Below, one piece after another: positions 1-6,809 of a DNA stretch of 16,016 nucleotides. The position numbers were made by a program, and so were the translations under genes. Every line of letters begins with the position of its first letter. Position 1 is the first letter of the stretch. The notes beneath the pieces are model-generated. The model was not told the origin of the DNA and ran no database searches. It saw only the letters and a list, made by a program, of their open reading frames with translations. The stretch is from JBBCJT01 sp037190665 (GTDB lineage Bacteria > Pseudomonadota > Alphaproteobacteria > Acetobacterales > Acetobacteraceae), in NCBI GenBank assembly GCA_037190665.1, contig JBBCJT010000041.1:1-16016 (forward strand), given 5' to 3'.

Positions 1-103
1 GGTTGAAAATCCCCCTGTGTCAGGATCGCCACCGAGGTGTGACCGCGCCGCCACAGGAGCGCACGGGCCGGGCGGGGTCCGCCTCCGCCTGACGCGCCGC
101 CGG

Positions 104-1885
104 TCAGGCCTTCTTCGGCGGCAGCACCAGCGCGAGCGACAGCTCCCTGAGCCGCGCCGGCGGCACCTCGGCTGGTGCGCCCATCATCAGGTCCATGCCC
201 TGCTGGTTCAGCGGGAACAGGATCACCTCGCGGATGTTCGGCTCGTCCGCGAGCAGCATGACGATGCGGTCGATGCCCGGGGCGGAGCCGCCATGCGGCG
301 GGGCGCCATAGCGGAACGCGTTCAGCATACCGCCGAACCGCGCCTCCACATCCGCCTCGGTGTAGCCCGCGATCTCGAAGGCGCGGACCATGATGTCCGG
401 CCGGTGGTTGCGGATCGCGCCCGAGGACAGCTCGATACCGTTGCAGACGATATCATACTGGAACGCCTTGATCGTCAGCGGGTCCTGCGTGTTCAGCGCC
501 TCCAGCCCGCCCTGCGGCATCGAGAACGGGTTGTGGCTGAAATCGACCTGCCCCGTCTCCTCGTTCAGCTCATACATCGGGAAGTCGGTGATCCAGCAGA
601 AGCGGAACTCGTTCTGGGCGTACAGGCCGAGCTCCTCGCCCACGCGGTTGCGCACGCGGCCGGCGAATTTCGGCGCCTCGTCCGCCTTGCCGGCGGCGAA
701 GAACACCGCATCGCCCGCCTTCAACCCGCAGGCCGCGCGGATCTGCTCCACCCGCTCGGCCTCGAGGTTGCGCGCGATCGGGCCCTTCGCACCCTCCGCG
801 TCGAAGGCGATCCAGCCGAGGCCGCCAGCGCCTTCCTCCCGCGCCCAGTCGTTGAGCTTGTCGAAGAAGGAGCGCGGCTGCGCGGTCGCCCCCGGCGCGG
901 GGATGGCGCGCACCACGCCGCCCGAGGCGGCGATGCGGGCGAACAGGCCGAAGCCCGAGCCGGCGAAGGCGGCGGTGACGTCGGCGATGCGCAGCGGGTT
1001 GCGCAGGTCCGGCTTGTCGGAGCCGAACTCGAGCATCGCCGTCTCGTAGGGGATGCGCGCGAAGGGCGGCTTGGTCACCGCGCGGCCTTCGGCGAACTCC
1101 TCGAACACGCCGGCGATGACGGGTTCGATCGTGTTGAACACGTCCTCCTGCGTGACGAAGCTCATCTCGAAATCGAGCTGGTAGAACTCGCCGGGGGAGC
1201 GGTCCGCGCGGGAGGCCTCGTCGCGGAAGCAGGGCGCGATCTGGAAGTAGCGGTCCAGCCCCGCCACCATGGCGAGCTGCTTGAACTGCTGCGGCGCCTG
1301 CGGCAGCGCGTAGAATTTGCCCGGATGCAGCCGCGCCGGCACCAGGAAGTCGCGCGCGCCCTCGGGGCTGGAGGCGGTCAGGATCGGGGTCTGGAACTCG
1401 GTGAAGCCGGAGGCGATCATGCGCCGCCGGATCGAGGCGATGACCCCCGCGCGCAGCTTCATGTTCCGCTGCATCTTCTCGCGGCGGAGGTCGATGAAGC
1501 GGTACTTCAGTCGCAGGTCCTCGGGAAAGTCGGCCTCGCCCGCCACCTGGATCGGCAGCACCTCGGCGGGGCTGTCCACCGTCAGCTCGGCGGCGCGCAG
1601 CTCGATCTCGCCGGTCGGCAGCTTCGCGTTCACCGTGCCCGGCTCGCGCGCCACCACCTGGCCGGTCACCGTGATCACGCTCTCCGGCCGCACCGCGGCG
1701 GCCTGTTCGGCGAGCGCGCCGGCCGACGGGAAGACCACCTGGGTCAGGCCGTAATGGTCGCGCAGGTCGATGAACAGCAGCCCGCCATGGTCGCGCTTGC
1801 GATGCACCCAGCCGGAAAGGCGGGCGGTCTGGCCCGCGTGCTCGGCGCGGAGCTGGCCGCAGGTGTGGGTGCGATAGGGATGCAT
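104..1885 (-). CDS. aspS: Aspartyl-tRNA synthetase (AspRS), probably non-discriminating Asp/Asn type
   Basis: This gene encodes a 593-residue class II synthetase that charges tRNA(Asp) with aspartate in the cytosol. The N-terminal OB-fold anticodon-binding domain covers about residues 1-110 (SGWVHRKRDHGGLLFIDLRD). The class II core follows: LVPARLHPGKFYALPQAPQQ at about 181-200, motif 2 (CFRDEASRAD) at 219-228, the alphaproteobacterial form RADRSPGEF, a GAD-type insert in the middle, and motif 3 (GIDRIVMLL) at 537-545. The start at MHPYRTHTCG gives the normal family length; the frame stays open upstream but nothing there looks like protein. His33 and Gly83 replace the Leu and Lys found at these positions in the E. 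coli discriminating enzyme. In Pseudomonas AspRS the equivalent residues are linked to relaxed tRNA choice, so this enzyme probably also makes Asp-tRNA(Asn) for GatCAB (inference). No clear Shine-Dalgarno is seen. The gene is divergent from rnd. Confidence 0.96.
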   Translation of the reverse strand: MHPYRTHTCGQLRAEHAGQTARLSGWVHRKRDHGGLLFIDLRDHYGLTQVVFPSAGALAEQAAAVRPESVITVTGQVVAREPGTVNAKLPTGEIELRAAELTVDSPAEVLPIQVAGEADFPEDLRLKYRFIDLRREKMQRNMKLRAGVIASIRRRMIASGFTEFQTPILTASSPEGARDFLVPARLHPGKFYALPQAPQQFKQLAMVAGLDRYFQIAPCFRDEASRADRSPGEFYQLDFEMSFVTQEDVFNTIEPVIAGVFEEFAEGRAVTKPPFARIPYETAMLEFGSDKPDLRNPLRIADVTAAFAGSGFGLFARIAASGGVVRAIPAPGATAQPRSFFDKLNDWAREEGAGGLGWIAFDAEGAKGPIARNLEAERVEQIRAACGLKAGDAVFFAAGKADEAPKFAGRVRNRVGEELGLYAQNEFRFCWITDFPMYELNEETGQVDFSHNPFSMPQGGLEALNTQDPLTIKAFQYDIVCNGIELSSGAIRNHRPDIMVRAFEIAGYTEADVEARFGGMLNAFRYGAPPHGGSAPGIDRIVMLLADEPNIREVILFPLNQQGMDLMMGAPAEVPPARLRELSLALVLPPKKA

Positions 1886-1999
1886 GCGCGTAAATCCGGT
1901 CAGAAAAGGCGGGCGGAAGGAAGCGATGCCCAGATGGGGTGTCAACCCCGCGCGCGGCGGGACTGCCACCCGCCGGCCGCTTCGCGTAGAAGCCGCCGG
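1886..1999. promoter_or_regulatory. Divergent aspS/rnd intergenic region
   Basis: These 114 bases separate the start codons of aspS (minus) and rnd (plus), so promoters for both genes should lie here or in the adjacent 5' coding ends. I could not assign convincing -35/-10 boxes. An AGAAG-like sequence about 7 bases before the rnd ATG is the only ribosome-binding candidate. The assignment is by position only. Confidence 0.35.
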
Positions 2000-3181
2000 A
2001 TGCGCAAGCCGAAACCGGCCCCCTTCCCGCCCACCGAGCTGATCGACACCACCGAGGCACTGGCCGCCGTATGCGAACGGCTGCGGCACGACAGCTTCGT
2101 GACCGTGGACACCGAGTTCATGCGCGAGCGGACCTACTGGCCGGAGCTGTGCATCGTGCAGCTCGGCGGCACGAACGACACGGCGGTGGTGGACGCGCTC
2201 GCCCCCGGGCTCGACCTCGCCCCGCTCGGGACGCTGCTCGCGGACCCAGCGGTGACCAAGGTGATGCACGCCGCGCGGCAGGACGTGGAGATCTTCCTGC
2301 TGAAGTTCGCCGCCGTCCCCGCGCCGCTGTTCGATACCCAGGTGGCCGCGATGGTGGCCGGCTTCGGCGACCAGGCGAGCTACGCGGAACTGGTCGCAAA
2401 TCTGGCCGGCGGGCAGATCGACAAGGCGCACCGCTTCAGCGACTGGGCGGCGCGGCCGCTCTCGGCCGGGCAGATCGCCTACGCCGCCGCCGACGTGACG
2501 CACCTGCGCCGCGTCTACGAGCGGCTGACGGAACGGCTGGCGCAGGAAGGCCGCCTCGCCTGGGTGGGCGAGGAGATGGCCGCCCTCGCCGATCCCGCCA
2601 CCTACCTCGCCGACCCCGAGACGATGTGGGAGCGGCTGAAGAGCCGCACCGGCAACCGCCGCTTCCTCGGCGCGCTCAAGGCCGCCGCGGCGTGGCGGGA
2701 GCGGGAGGCGCAGCGGATCAACATCCCCCGCCAGCGGCTGGTGAAGGACGAGACGCTGCTGGAGATCGCCGCGACCATGCCCGACACGGCCGAGGCGCTG
2801 GCCCGCGCGCGGGGCATCGGCCGCGGCTTCGCCGAGGGCAAGAGCGGTGCCGGCCTGCTCGCCGCCATCGCCGCCGCCCGCGCCCTGCCGGAGGACGCGC
2901 TGCCCCTCGCGCCCTCGCAGCGCGACCATCCCCGCCCCTCGCCCGCGCTGGTCGCGCTGCTGAAAGTGCTGCTGGCCGCGAAATGCGAGCAGCATCACGT
3001 GGCGCCGAAGCTGATCGCCTCCTCCGAGGACCTCGACCGTCTCGCCGCCGAGGAAGCGCCCGAGGTCCCCGCCCTGCACGGCTGGCGGCGCGACGTGTTC
3101 GGCGAGGACGCGCTGGCGCTGAAGCGCGGGCGCATCTCGCTGGGCGTGGACGGCAAGCGGGTGAAGCTGGTGCCGGCGTAG
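2000..3181 (+). CDS. rnd: Ribonuclease D
   Basis: This gene encodes a 393-residue 3'-5' exoribonuclease of the DEDD family, which trims tRNA precursors and other small structured RNAs. The exonuclease domain carries Exo I (VDTEF, Asp37 and Glu39), Exo II (HAARQDVEIF, Asp95) and Exo III of the DEDDy type (YAAADVTHL, Tyr161 and Asp165). An HRDC domain follows at about residues 210-290 (TGNRRFLGALKAAAAW, then RINIPRQRLVKDETLLEIA). The rest of the C-terminus resembles the second helical domain of Rnd. The ATG at 2000 gives the usual family length and keeps Exo I; the next Met (residue 41) would lose it. The frame is open far upstream, but that part is antisense to aspS and looks like non-coding shadow. 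The gene is divergent from aspS. In related genomes I recall ppx/ppk lying directly next to it; here three other genes intervene. Confidence 0.95.
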   Translation: MRKPKPAPFPPTELIDTTEALAAVCERLRHDSFVTVDTEFMRERTYWPELCIVQLGGTNDTAVVDALAPGLDLAPLGTLLADPAVTKVMHAARQDVEIFLLKFAAVPAPLFDTQVAAMVAGFGDQASYAELVANLAGGQIDKAHRFSDWAARPLSAGQIAYAAADVTHLRRVYERLTERLAQEGRLAWVGEEMAALADPATYLADPETMWERLKSRTGNRRFLGALKAAAAWREREAQRINIPRQRLVKDETLLEIAATMPDTAEALARARGIGRGFAEGKSGAGLLAAIAAARALPEDALPLAPSQRDHPRPSPALVALLKVLLAAKCEQHHVAPKLIASSEDLDRLAAEEAPEVPALHGWRRDVFGEDALALKRGRISLGVDGKRVKLVPA

Positions 3182-3224
3182 GCCGGCAGCCTCGCGCGGC
3201 TGTGAACGTGCCATGGCCGCCGTC

Positions 3225-3241
3225 ACCGGAATCGTTCCGGT
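3225..3241. promoter_or_regulatory. Perfect inverted repeat (7-base arms, TCG centre) upstream of the lectin-like gene
   Basis: ACCGGAA and TTCCGGT are exact inverted arms around TCG. The site begins 43 bases after the rnd stop codon and ends 63 bases before the start of the lectin-like gene. There is no T-tract after it, so a classical Rho-independent terminator is unlikely, although it could form a hairpin at the end of the rnd transcript. A dimeric regulator's operator is the other option. The 7-mer TTCCGGT recurs in another palindrome at 5449-5462. Confidence 0.35.
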
Positions 3242-3290
3242 CTCGTTGCATGGCCTGCCTAGAGTGCCCGCTGCGGCAATGACCGCCCGG

Positions 3291-3295
3291 GAGGA
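3291..3295 (+). promoter_or_regulatory. Shine-Dalgarno of the lectin-like gene
   Basis: GGAGG lies 9 bases before the ATG at 3305. It is one of the few clear ribosome-binding sites in the window and fixes the start that yields a complete signal peptide. Confidence 0.7.
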
Positions 3296-3304
3296 ACATC
3301 ACTC

Positions 3305-3958
3305 ATGAGACTCGGACCCACTCTGGCCCTGGCCGCCGTGGCGACTGCTTTCGCCGTGGGTGCCGGCGCGCAGGACCGCTCCGCGATGAGCTTCTTCGTG
3401 ACCAGCGCCAATCCCGGCCAGGGCGGCAATCTGGGCGGGCTCGCCGGCGCGGACCAGTACTGCCAGGCGCTGGCGACCGCGGTCGGGGCCGGGCAGCGGA
3501 CCTGGCGCGCCTATCTCAGCACGCAGGCGACCGGCGGCCAGCCGGCGGTGAACGCGCGCGACCGCATCGGCGCCGGCCCGTGGCGCAACGCGGCGGGGGT
3601 GGAGATCGCGGCGAACGTCGCGGCGCTGCACGGCACCAACAACCTGACCAAGGCCACGGCGCTGACCGAGAAGGGCGAGACGGTCAGCGGACGCGGCGAC
3701 ACGCCGAACGAACACGACATGCTCACCGGCTCCCAGCCAGATGGCACGGCCTTCCCGGCCGGGGAGGACCGGACCTGCGCGAACTGGACGAGCGCGACGA
3801 CGGGCTCGGCCATGGTCGGGCATCATGACCGGATCGGCCTGCGGGACGACGAGCCCTCGCGGAGCTGGAACACATCGCACCCGTCGCGGGCCTGCGACAT
3901 CGCCGCGCTGCGCACGACGGGCGGGGTGGGCCGGTTCTACTGCTTCGCGGTGAACTGA
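3305..3958 (+). CDS. Exported lectin-like / endostatin-fold-like protein
   Basis: This gene encodes a 217-residue protein with a typical Sec signal peptide: MRLGPT, a hydrophobic stretch to about residue 20, and likely cleavage after AGA at residue 22. The mature protein has four cysteines (53, 158, 197, 213), enough for two disulfides, which fits a periplasmic or secreted location. Features such as AGADQYCQAL, the WRAYLST segment, NARDRIGAGPW, TCANWTS and the C-terminal GGVGRFYCFAVN match bacterial proteins often labelled 'lectin' or related to the collagen NC10/endostatin (C-type-lectin-like) fold; this is recognition from memory. Ligand and role are unknown, and sugar binding has not been shown for this group as far as I know. 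A strong Shine-Dalgarno precedes the start. The gene converges on the paralogous membrane-protein pair with only 26 bases between stop codons, so read-through or shared termination is possible. Confidence 0.75.
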   Translation: MRLGPTLALAAVATAFAVGAGAQDRSAMSFFVTSANPGQGGNLGGLAGADQYCQALATAVGAGQRTWRAYLSTQATGGQPAVNARDRIGAGPWRNAAGVEIAANVAALHGTNNLTKATALTEKGETVSGRGDTPNEHDMLTGSQPDGTAFPAGEDRTCANWTSATTGSAMVGHHDRIGLRDDEPSRSWNTSHPSRACDIAALRTTGGVGRFYCFAVN

Positions 3959-3984
3959 GCGGGCGTCATCGCTGGGGCACGATA

Positions 3985-5412
3985 TCAGGCCGGCTTGCCG
4001 AACAGCCGCAGCACGATCAGGTCGAAGAAGGCGAACACGCCGCCCACCGAATAGCCCGCCAGCAGCGCCACGGCGTTCACCGACAGCGCCACGGTGGTCT
4101 CGTCGGTGCTGCCGAGCACCGTGGTGAACAGGCCGATGACCGCGCCGAACAGCACGCCGAGCAGCAGCGACTGCATCGCGCGGCTGCGCTCCGACCGCAT
4201 GAGCTGGGCCGCATCGGCGCGCGTGGAGATGCCCCGCAGCACGGCCGCGAACGCGCCGAGCAATGCATAGAGGCAGGGCAGCACGTACTGGCTCACGCCG
4301 CCGATCACGGCTTCGGCCACAAGGGACGAACGGACGAGCGCGGTGCGATACGCCTCCGCGCAATCCTCGTCCGGCCGGGTGGCGGCGAGCATGCGGGGTG
4401 CGCCGGCCAATGCCGACACGGGTTCGACAGGCCGCCGCTGCGGAGCGGAGGGAAACCAGCCGCAATCCGGATCCCGCACGCCGGCGCGCGCGACGGTCGG
4501 GATGCCCTGCGCCGAGACGCCGAACACGATGCCGAGCCAGCGGCCGCTGAAGCCATCGGTGAACAGCGTGTTCCACAGCGCCAGATGCAGGTTCGCATCG
4601 TTCATGCGCTGGTTGGTGCCCCAGTAGACCGGGCACAGCTCCGCCTGCCGCTGGGTGAGGAACACCGGCCGCCCGTCCCCGTCGCGGGAGGCGAAGTCGC
4701 AGTAGTGCATCATCCGCGCTTCGGGCGGGCGCACGCCGCCGGTGATCAGCGGCACGGCGGTCCCGCGCATCTCCTCCTTCTGCGCGGAACTCACATCGCG
4801 CGCGACGGCCGTGTATTCGGCGGCGATACGCAGGCGCTGCTCCAGCACCAGCTTGCCGGTGAGCACCAGCGTGGAGACGGAGACGGTCGCGACCACCGCC
4901 ACGGCACAGGCGATCTGGATCACCCGCACGGTCCCCGCGAGCTGCGTGCCCAGCCGGTCCACGGTGCGCGCGCGCCGCTCCGGCGGCGCGCGGCGGACGA
5001 ACAGGCGGGCAAGCCATGTCGGCCCCGCCCGGGCGCGTTCGTAGGCGGCCGTCAGCCGGATCGTGTCCACGGTCGCCGGCGCCACCGCACGCGCCAGCAG
5101 GTCGCGGGTCTGCAGCAGCAGGGCGACCTCCTCGGGCGCCGGCGGCTGGCCTGCCTCCATGGCGCGCACGATGCGCATCAGCGTGGCGACCAGCTCCCGC
5201 TTGGTCGGCACCGGTGGCGCCGGCAGGTCGGCCGGCACGGGGGCGATGCCACGCGTATCCTCGAAACACGCATCGAAGCGCGCGTTGCCGTATCGCCCCG
5301 CGAAGTCGAGCAGGAGGTTCACGTCCTCCAGCAGCCGCGCGGCGCCTCCGTTCGACAGGATCCCATGGGGGTGTATCGGATCGGCACGGTCCGTCGTGAC
5401 ATGATCGGACAT
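3985..5412 (-). CDS. Uncharacterised four-helix membrane protein B (paralogue of the upstream gene)
   Basis: I do not recognise the family. With the start chosen here it has 475 residues: a soluble, mostly helical N-terminal region (1-160), a transmembrane helix at about 163-187, a large extracytoplasmic domain (188-370), and three closely spaced helices at about 374-393, 412-433 and 442-461. The extracytoplasmic domain contains HYC (Cys238) and RQAELC (Cys260), plus further cysteines at 317 and 351. The C-terminal module contains LLGAFA, the basic-acidic loop RSERSRAMQ and GYSVGGVFAFFD. The upstream neighbour has the same layout and many of the same motifs, so the two are a tandem duplication. 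An ATG 36 bases further upstream (5448) is in frame, but only the 5412 ATG has a good Shine-Dalgarno. Probable operon with its paralogue, 83 bases apart. A sensor or ligand-gated membrane device is possible, but the function is unknown. Confidence 0.85.
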   Translation of the reverse strand: MSDHVTTDRADPIHPHGILSNGGAARLLEDVNLLLDFAGRYGNARFDACFEDTRGIAPVPADLPAPPVPTKRELVATLMRIVRAMEAGQPPAPEEVALLLQTRDLLARAVAPATVDTIRLTAAYERARAGPTWLARLFVRRAPPERRARTVDRLGTQLAGTVRVIQIACAVAVVATVSVSTLVLTGKLVLEQRLRIAAEYTAVARDVSSAQKEEMRGTAVPLITGGVRPPEARMMHYCDFASRDGDGRPVFLTQRQAELCPVYWGTNQRMNDANLHLALWNTLFTDGFSGRWLGIVFGVSAQGIPTVARAGVRDPDCGWFPSAPQRRPVEPVSALAGAPRMLAATRPDEDCAEAYRTALVRSSLVAEAVIGGVSQYVLPCLYALLGAFAAVLRGISTRADAAQLMRSERSRAMQSLLLGVLFGAVIGLFTTVLGSTDETTVALSVNAVALLAGYSVGGVFAFFDLIVLRLFGKPA

Positions 5413-5420
5413 CGCCGCGA

Positions 5421-5425
5421 CCTCC
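5421..5425 (-). promoter_or_regulatory. Shine-Dalgarno deciding the start of membrane protein B
   Basis: On the minus strand GGAGG sits 8 bases before the ATG at 5412-5410. The alternative in-frame ATG at 5448 has no comparable site, so the shorter protein is preferred. Confidence 0.7.
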
Positions 5426-5448
5426 AAAGCCGGGCGATGCTCCGACAT

Positions 5449-5462
5449 TTCCGATACCGGAA
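5449..5462. promoter_or_regulatory. Short inverted repeat TTCCG-ATAC-CGGAA between the paralogous genes
   Basis: Perfect 5-base arms flank a 4-base centre in the 83-base gap between the two paralogous membrane-protein genes, about 37 bases before the preferred start of gene B. On the minus strand it reads TTCCGGT followed by ATCGGAA, sharing TTCCGGT with the palindrome at 3225-3241. It could be an operator or a small intercistronic hairpin. With such short arms, chance is possible. Confidence 0.25.
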
Positions 5463-5495
5463 CATATGACGCGCCTCACAGCGCGCCGGAGCGGT

Positions 5496-6719
5496 TCAGC
5501 GGTCCGCGGTCGTCTTCGCCCGCAGCACGCCGAGCGCGAAGGAGATCAGCGAGTCCATCGCCTCGAACACCACCTGCACCGAATAGCCGACGAGGAAGGC
5601 AAGCGCGGCGATGGACAGGCGGATGCCGGACAGCTCCACGCCCTCGGGCTGGAAGAACAGCCCCACCAACCCGCCGAGCAGCACGCCGAGGAAGATGCGC
5701 AGGATCGCCTGCATCCGGTCGCGCGCTTCCAGCGAGTATTCCTCGACCTTGGTGTTGATGCGCCGGAAGACGTAGGCGAAGGCGCCCAGCAGCCCCACCA
5801 GCACCGGCATCACGTAGACCGTCAGCGCCGTCAGCATCACCGCCGTGCGCTGCTCGGTGCTCGCCCACTGGTCGGCCTGGACGGCCTGGTCGCCCCAGTG
5901 CGGATCGACGCCGAGACCCAGCCAGCGCACCGGTGACAGCACGATCAGCAGCGTGTCGGTGATGTGGTTCCACACCGCGAGCTGGCCATAGGCGAGGCTC
6001 ATGCGCAGGCCCAGATCGTCCACCCCCGCGCACAGCCCGGCCTGCCGCGCATCGAGCCGCCCGCCGGTGGCGGAGCGGCGCTCGCAATACGGCACCCAGC
6101 CCGTTACGCCCGGCTGCACCTGCGCGGCGGAGGCTTCGGCCGCCGTCACCTGCGTCCACAGCACCGCCTGTTCCTGGCGCAGGTCCTTCACCGTGCCGAT
6201 AACCGACTGGCCCCAGACCACGTGGATGGTCAGCACCATGGTCAGGAACAGCGTCCCGACCGCCGCGTAGCGCAGCCAGGAGAAGAACCGCCGCAGCATG
6301 GCTCCGCACGGCCCCAGCCGGTGAAACGGCTGCGGCAACTGCGCGAGCGAGGGATCGACGAAGGCAGTGGTCAGCGCGATCGTGTCCGCGGTGGCCGGCT
6401 CGGCAAGCCCGGCGAGATAGTCGACCGCGCCGAACAGCCGCGCCGCGTCGGCCGGGGCGGTCGCGAGTTCCGCCGGCGGCCTGGACAGCAGCGCGGTCAC
6501 ATCGGCAAGGAAGGCCGAGAGGCTCGGTGCCGGCGGTTCGGGCGGCAGCGTCACACCTTGTGGCGGGCGCGGGTCCCAGGCCGCGCCGAGGCTGCGTTCG
6601 GTCAGCGTGGAGGCATGGCGCAGCAGCAGCAGCGCGGAGGCCTGCAGATCGGCGATCGTGTCGGCATCAAGCGGCTCCACCCGCGGGGGGGCGGTCGGCG
6701 TCAGCGCGCCATCGGGCAT
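5496..6719 (-). CDS. Uncharacterised four-helix membrane protein A (paralogue of the downstream gene)
   Basis: This gene encodes a 407-residue protein of unrecognised family. It has a proline-rich start, a helical soluble region to about residue 145, and a transmembrane helix at about 150-170. An extracytoplasmic domain (171-290) with WVPYCERR (Cys212) and RQAGLC (Cys230) follows, then helices at about 294-317, 338-357 and 366-385. Segments shared with gene B include EPATADTIALTTAF (B: APATVDTIRLTAAY), YC and RQAxLC, QLAVWN (B: HLALWN), RWLG, GLLGAFA, the RDRMQ loop and LVGYSVQVVFEAMD. The paired cysteines probably form a disulfide outside the cytoplasm. GGAGG lies 7 bases before the ATG at 6719, supporting this start. 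The gene begins 90 bases after ppx and precedes B, so it may have its own promoter or be read from the ppk-ppx operon. Function unknown; together with B it could form a hetero-oligomer (inference). Confidence 0.85.
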   Translation of the reverse strand: MPDGALTPTAPPRVEPLDADTIADLQASALLLLRHASTLTERSLGAAWDPRPPQGVTLPPEPPAPSLSAFLADVTALLSRPPAELATAPADAARLFGAVDYLAGLAEPATADTIALTTAFVDPSLAQLPQPFHRLGPCGAMLRRFFSWLRYAAVGTLFLTMVLTIHVVWGQSVIGTVKDLRQEQAVLWTQVTAAEASAAQVQPGVTGWVPYCERRSATGGRLDARQAGLCAGVDDLGLRMSLAYGQLAVWNHITDTLLIVLSPVRWLGLGVDPHWGDQAVQADQWASTEQRTAVMLTALTVYVMPVLVGLLGAFAYVFRRINTKVEEYSLEARDRMQAILRIFLGVLLGGLVGLFFQPEGVELSGIRLSIAALAFLVGYSVQVVFEAMDSLISFALGVLRAKTTADR

Positions 6720-6809
6720 AGGGGGGCCTCCCCGAAGCGAACGACGCTACGCCAGCACGTGCCGCCTCCGCAACGTGTGAACCGGCCGACAGCGGCGGCG
6801 GCGGGCCGC

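Noticed and set aside
2..24. GTTGAAAATCCCCC followed by TGTGTC resembles the anticodon arm and variable loop of tRNA-Phe (GAA).
   Set aside because: There is no T-arm (TTCGA-type loop) or acceptor 3' end downstream, and there are extra bases between stem and variable loop. The left part is outside the window. At most it is a tRNA-like fragment, and it cannot be called.
17..1999. A reading frame open for about 660 codons on the plus strand, antisense to the whole of aspS and running into rnd.
   Set aside because: Composition is Arg/Ala/Gly/Glu/His-rich with no recognisable motif, and it exactly mirrors aspS codons. Long stop-free antisense frames are expected in GC-rich genes.
3225..3265. Possible promoter for the lectin-like gene (TTGCAT and TAGAGT) or an EcfG-type GGAAC/CGTT site.
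   Set aside because: The spacings are wrong: 8 bases between the -35/-10 candidates and about 11 between the ECF-like boxes. No promoter can be supported.
5413..5448. The upstream in-frame ATG of membrane protein B, adding 12 residues.
   Set aside because: It has no Shine-Dalgarno, and the 5-base-arm palindrome ends right against it, whereas the internal ATG has GGAGG at 8 bases.
6719..6734. GGGG-AGG-CCCC around the Shine-Dalgarno of membrane protein A, looking like a hairpin that could hide the ribosome-binding site.
   Set aside because: The stem is only four base pairs with a three-base loop; in such GC-rich DNA this is expected by chance.
6735..6809. GC-rich inverted stretches after the ppx stop, as a possible terminator.
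   Set aside because: There is no clear single hairpin and no T-tract, so transcription may well continue into the membrane-protein genes.
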